Shown: positions 41,749-41,882 of the stretch, piece by piece
Layout of the letters: every line of letters starts with the position of its first letter
How positions within the stretch are numbered: the stretch's first letter is position 1
Source of the DNA: Roseomonas sp.
GTDB taxonomy: Bacteria > Pseudomonadota > Alphaproteobacteria > Acetobacterales > Acetobacteraceae
Direction: 5' to 3'
NCBI GenBank assembly: GCA_020249435.1
Contig: JADCFQ010000010.1
Location: forward strand, 1 to 41,882
DNA: 41,882 bases
Program-made: the position numbers and the translations under genes
Notes under the pieces: generated by a model
Database searches by the model: none
The model's input: only the letters and a program-made list of their open reading frames with translations
Told to the model about the DNA's origin: nothing

Positions 41749-41882
41749 CAGGCTGCTGAAAAGCCGTCATTGAGCATCGTCGTTTTGTCTCGCGCGGATG
41801 TTTTCAACGCTGCGCGTGCCTGCGCACAGCCATTTTCAGTGATTCTTTGGCCCAGTCGGCACACTCTGGACAGACTCCCGGC
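41749..41882. mobile_element. Terminal fragment of the same insertion sequence (right copy)
   Basis: Exact reverse complement of positions 4-137, so the two IS ends face each other with the whole window between. The boundary is at 41749; the flank, read outward from the element, is CTAG. Only this terminus is present, so the rest of the element lies outside the window. Confidence 0.75.

Noticed and set aside
4-41882. Composite transposon carrying the whole window
   Set aside because: The interior includes mutM, ubiE, mlaD, tRNA-Thr and a complex I subunit, which are chromosomal; an assembly break at a repeated IS is simpler.
1-41882. CRISPR array, prophage, rRNA or integrase
   Set aside because: No regularly spaced repeats, phage structural genes, rRNA sequence or recombinase signature were seen.

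Overview
The window looks like a chromosomal stretch from a GC-rich alphaproteobacterium, most likely an Acetobacteraceae member of the Roseomonas type. The pointers are an NDUFA12-MlaD-DUF2155 cluster, divergent mutM/ubiE, frequent 4-bp ATGA/GTGA gene overlaps, and four orphan Bug (TctC-type) periplasmic receptors. This placement is inference from gene content; there is no rRNA or other marker to confirm it. About 50 protein genes and one tRNA are supported.

Both ends carry the same 134-bp sequence in inverted orientation, perfectly matched. Each copy stops at a YTAR-like tetranucleotide (TTAG or CTAG), as expected for the terminus of an IS5-group insertion sequence. The simplest reading is that this is a whole assembly contig broken at two copies of one repeated IS. 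A 41.6-kb composite transposon is the less likely alternative.

Layout. 0.1-7.2 kb is a tightly coupled minus-strand operon: FemAB-like acyltransferase, DMT exporter, a two-domain nuclease-helicase (PD-(D/E)XK plus DUF2075), a secreted EEP phosphodiesterase, an MFS transporter and PPK2. A GT61 glycosyltransferase diverges from it. 8.3-10.4 kb holds RidA and a degenerate class II ribonucleotide-reductase-like protein behind a probable tandem NrdR operator. 10.5-12.8 kb is housekeeping: NDUFA12, mlaD, a small ORF, DUF2155 and a persulfide-dioxygenase-like MBL protein.

12.9-33.6 kb is a catabolic accessory zone. It contains four Bug receptors without any TctAB permease, each beside a few enzymes (MBL lactonase, 3-hydroxyisobutyrate-type dehydrogenases, carboxymuconolactone decarboxylase-like proteins, GST, crotonase, LeuCD-like isomerase). 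It also contains a complete TRAP transporter operon with uronate dehydrogenase and aldose epimerase, which together read as uptake and first oxidation of hexuronic acids. An amidase-cupin pair and an L-threonate-dehydrogenase-like/VOC/NHL group with a 28-residue membrane peptide complete it.

33.6-41.6 kb mixes housekeeping and catabolism: an AT-rich island, enoyl-CoA hydratase, DUF1203, mutM and ubiE, two tiny ORFs, tRNA-Thr(TGT), a proline-rich TonB, and a closing operon of AhpD-like protein, creatininase-family hydrolase and 2-keto-4-pentenoate hydratase-like enzyme.

The two loci most worth pursuing are the RNR-like pseudoenzyme with its NrdR-box pair, and the nuclease-helicase, a candidate single-gene defence or DNA-processing factor. 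No CRISPR array, prophage or rRNA was seen.
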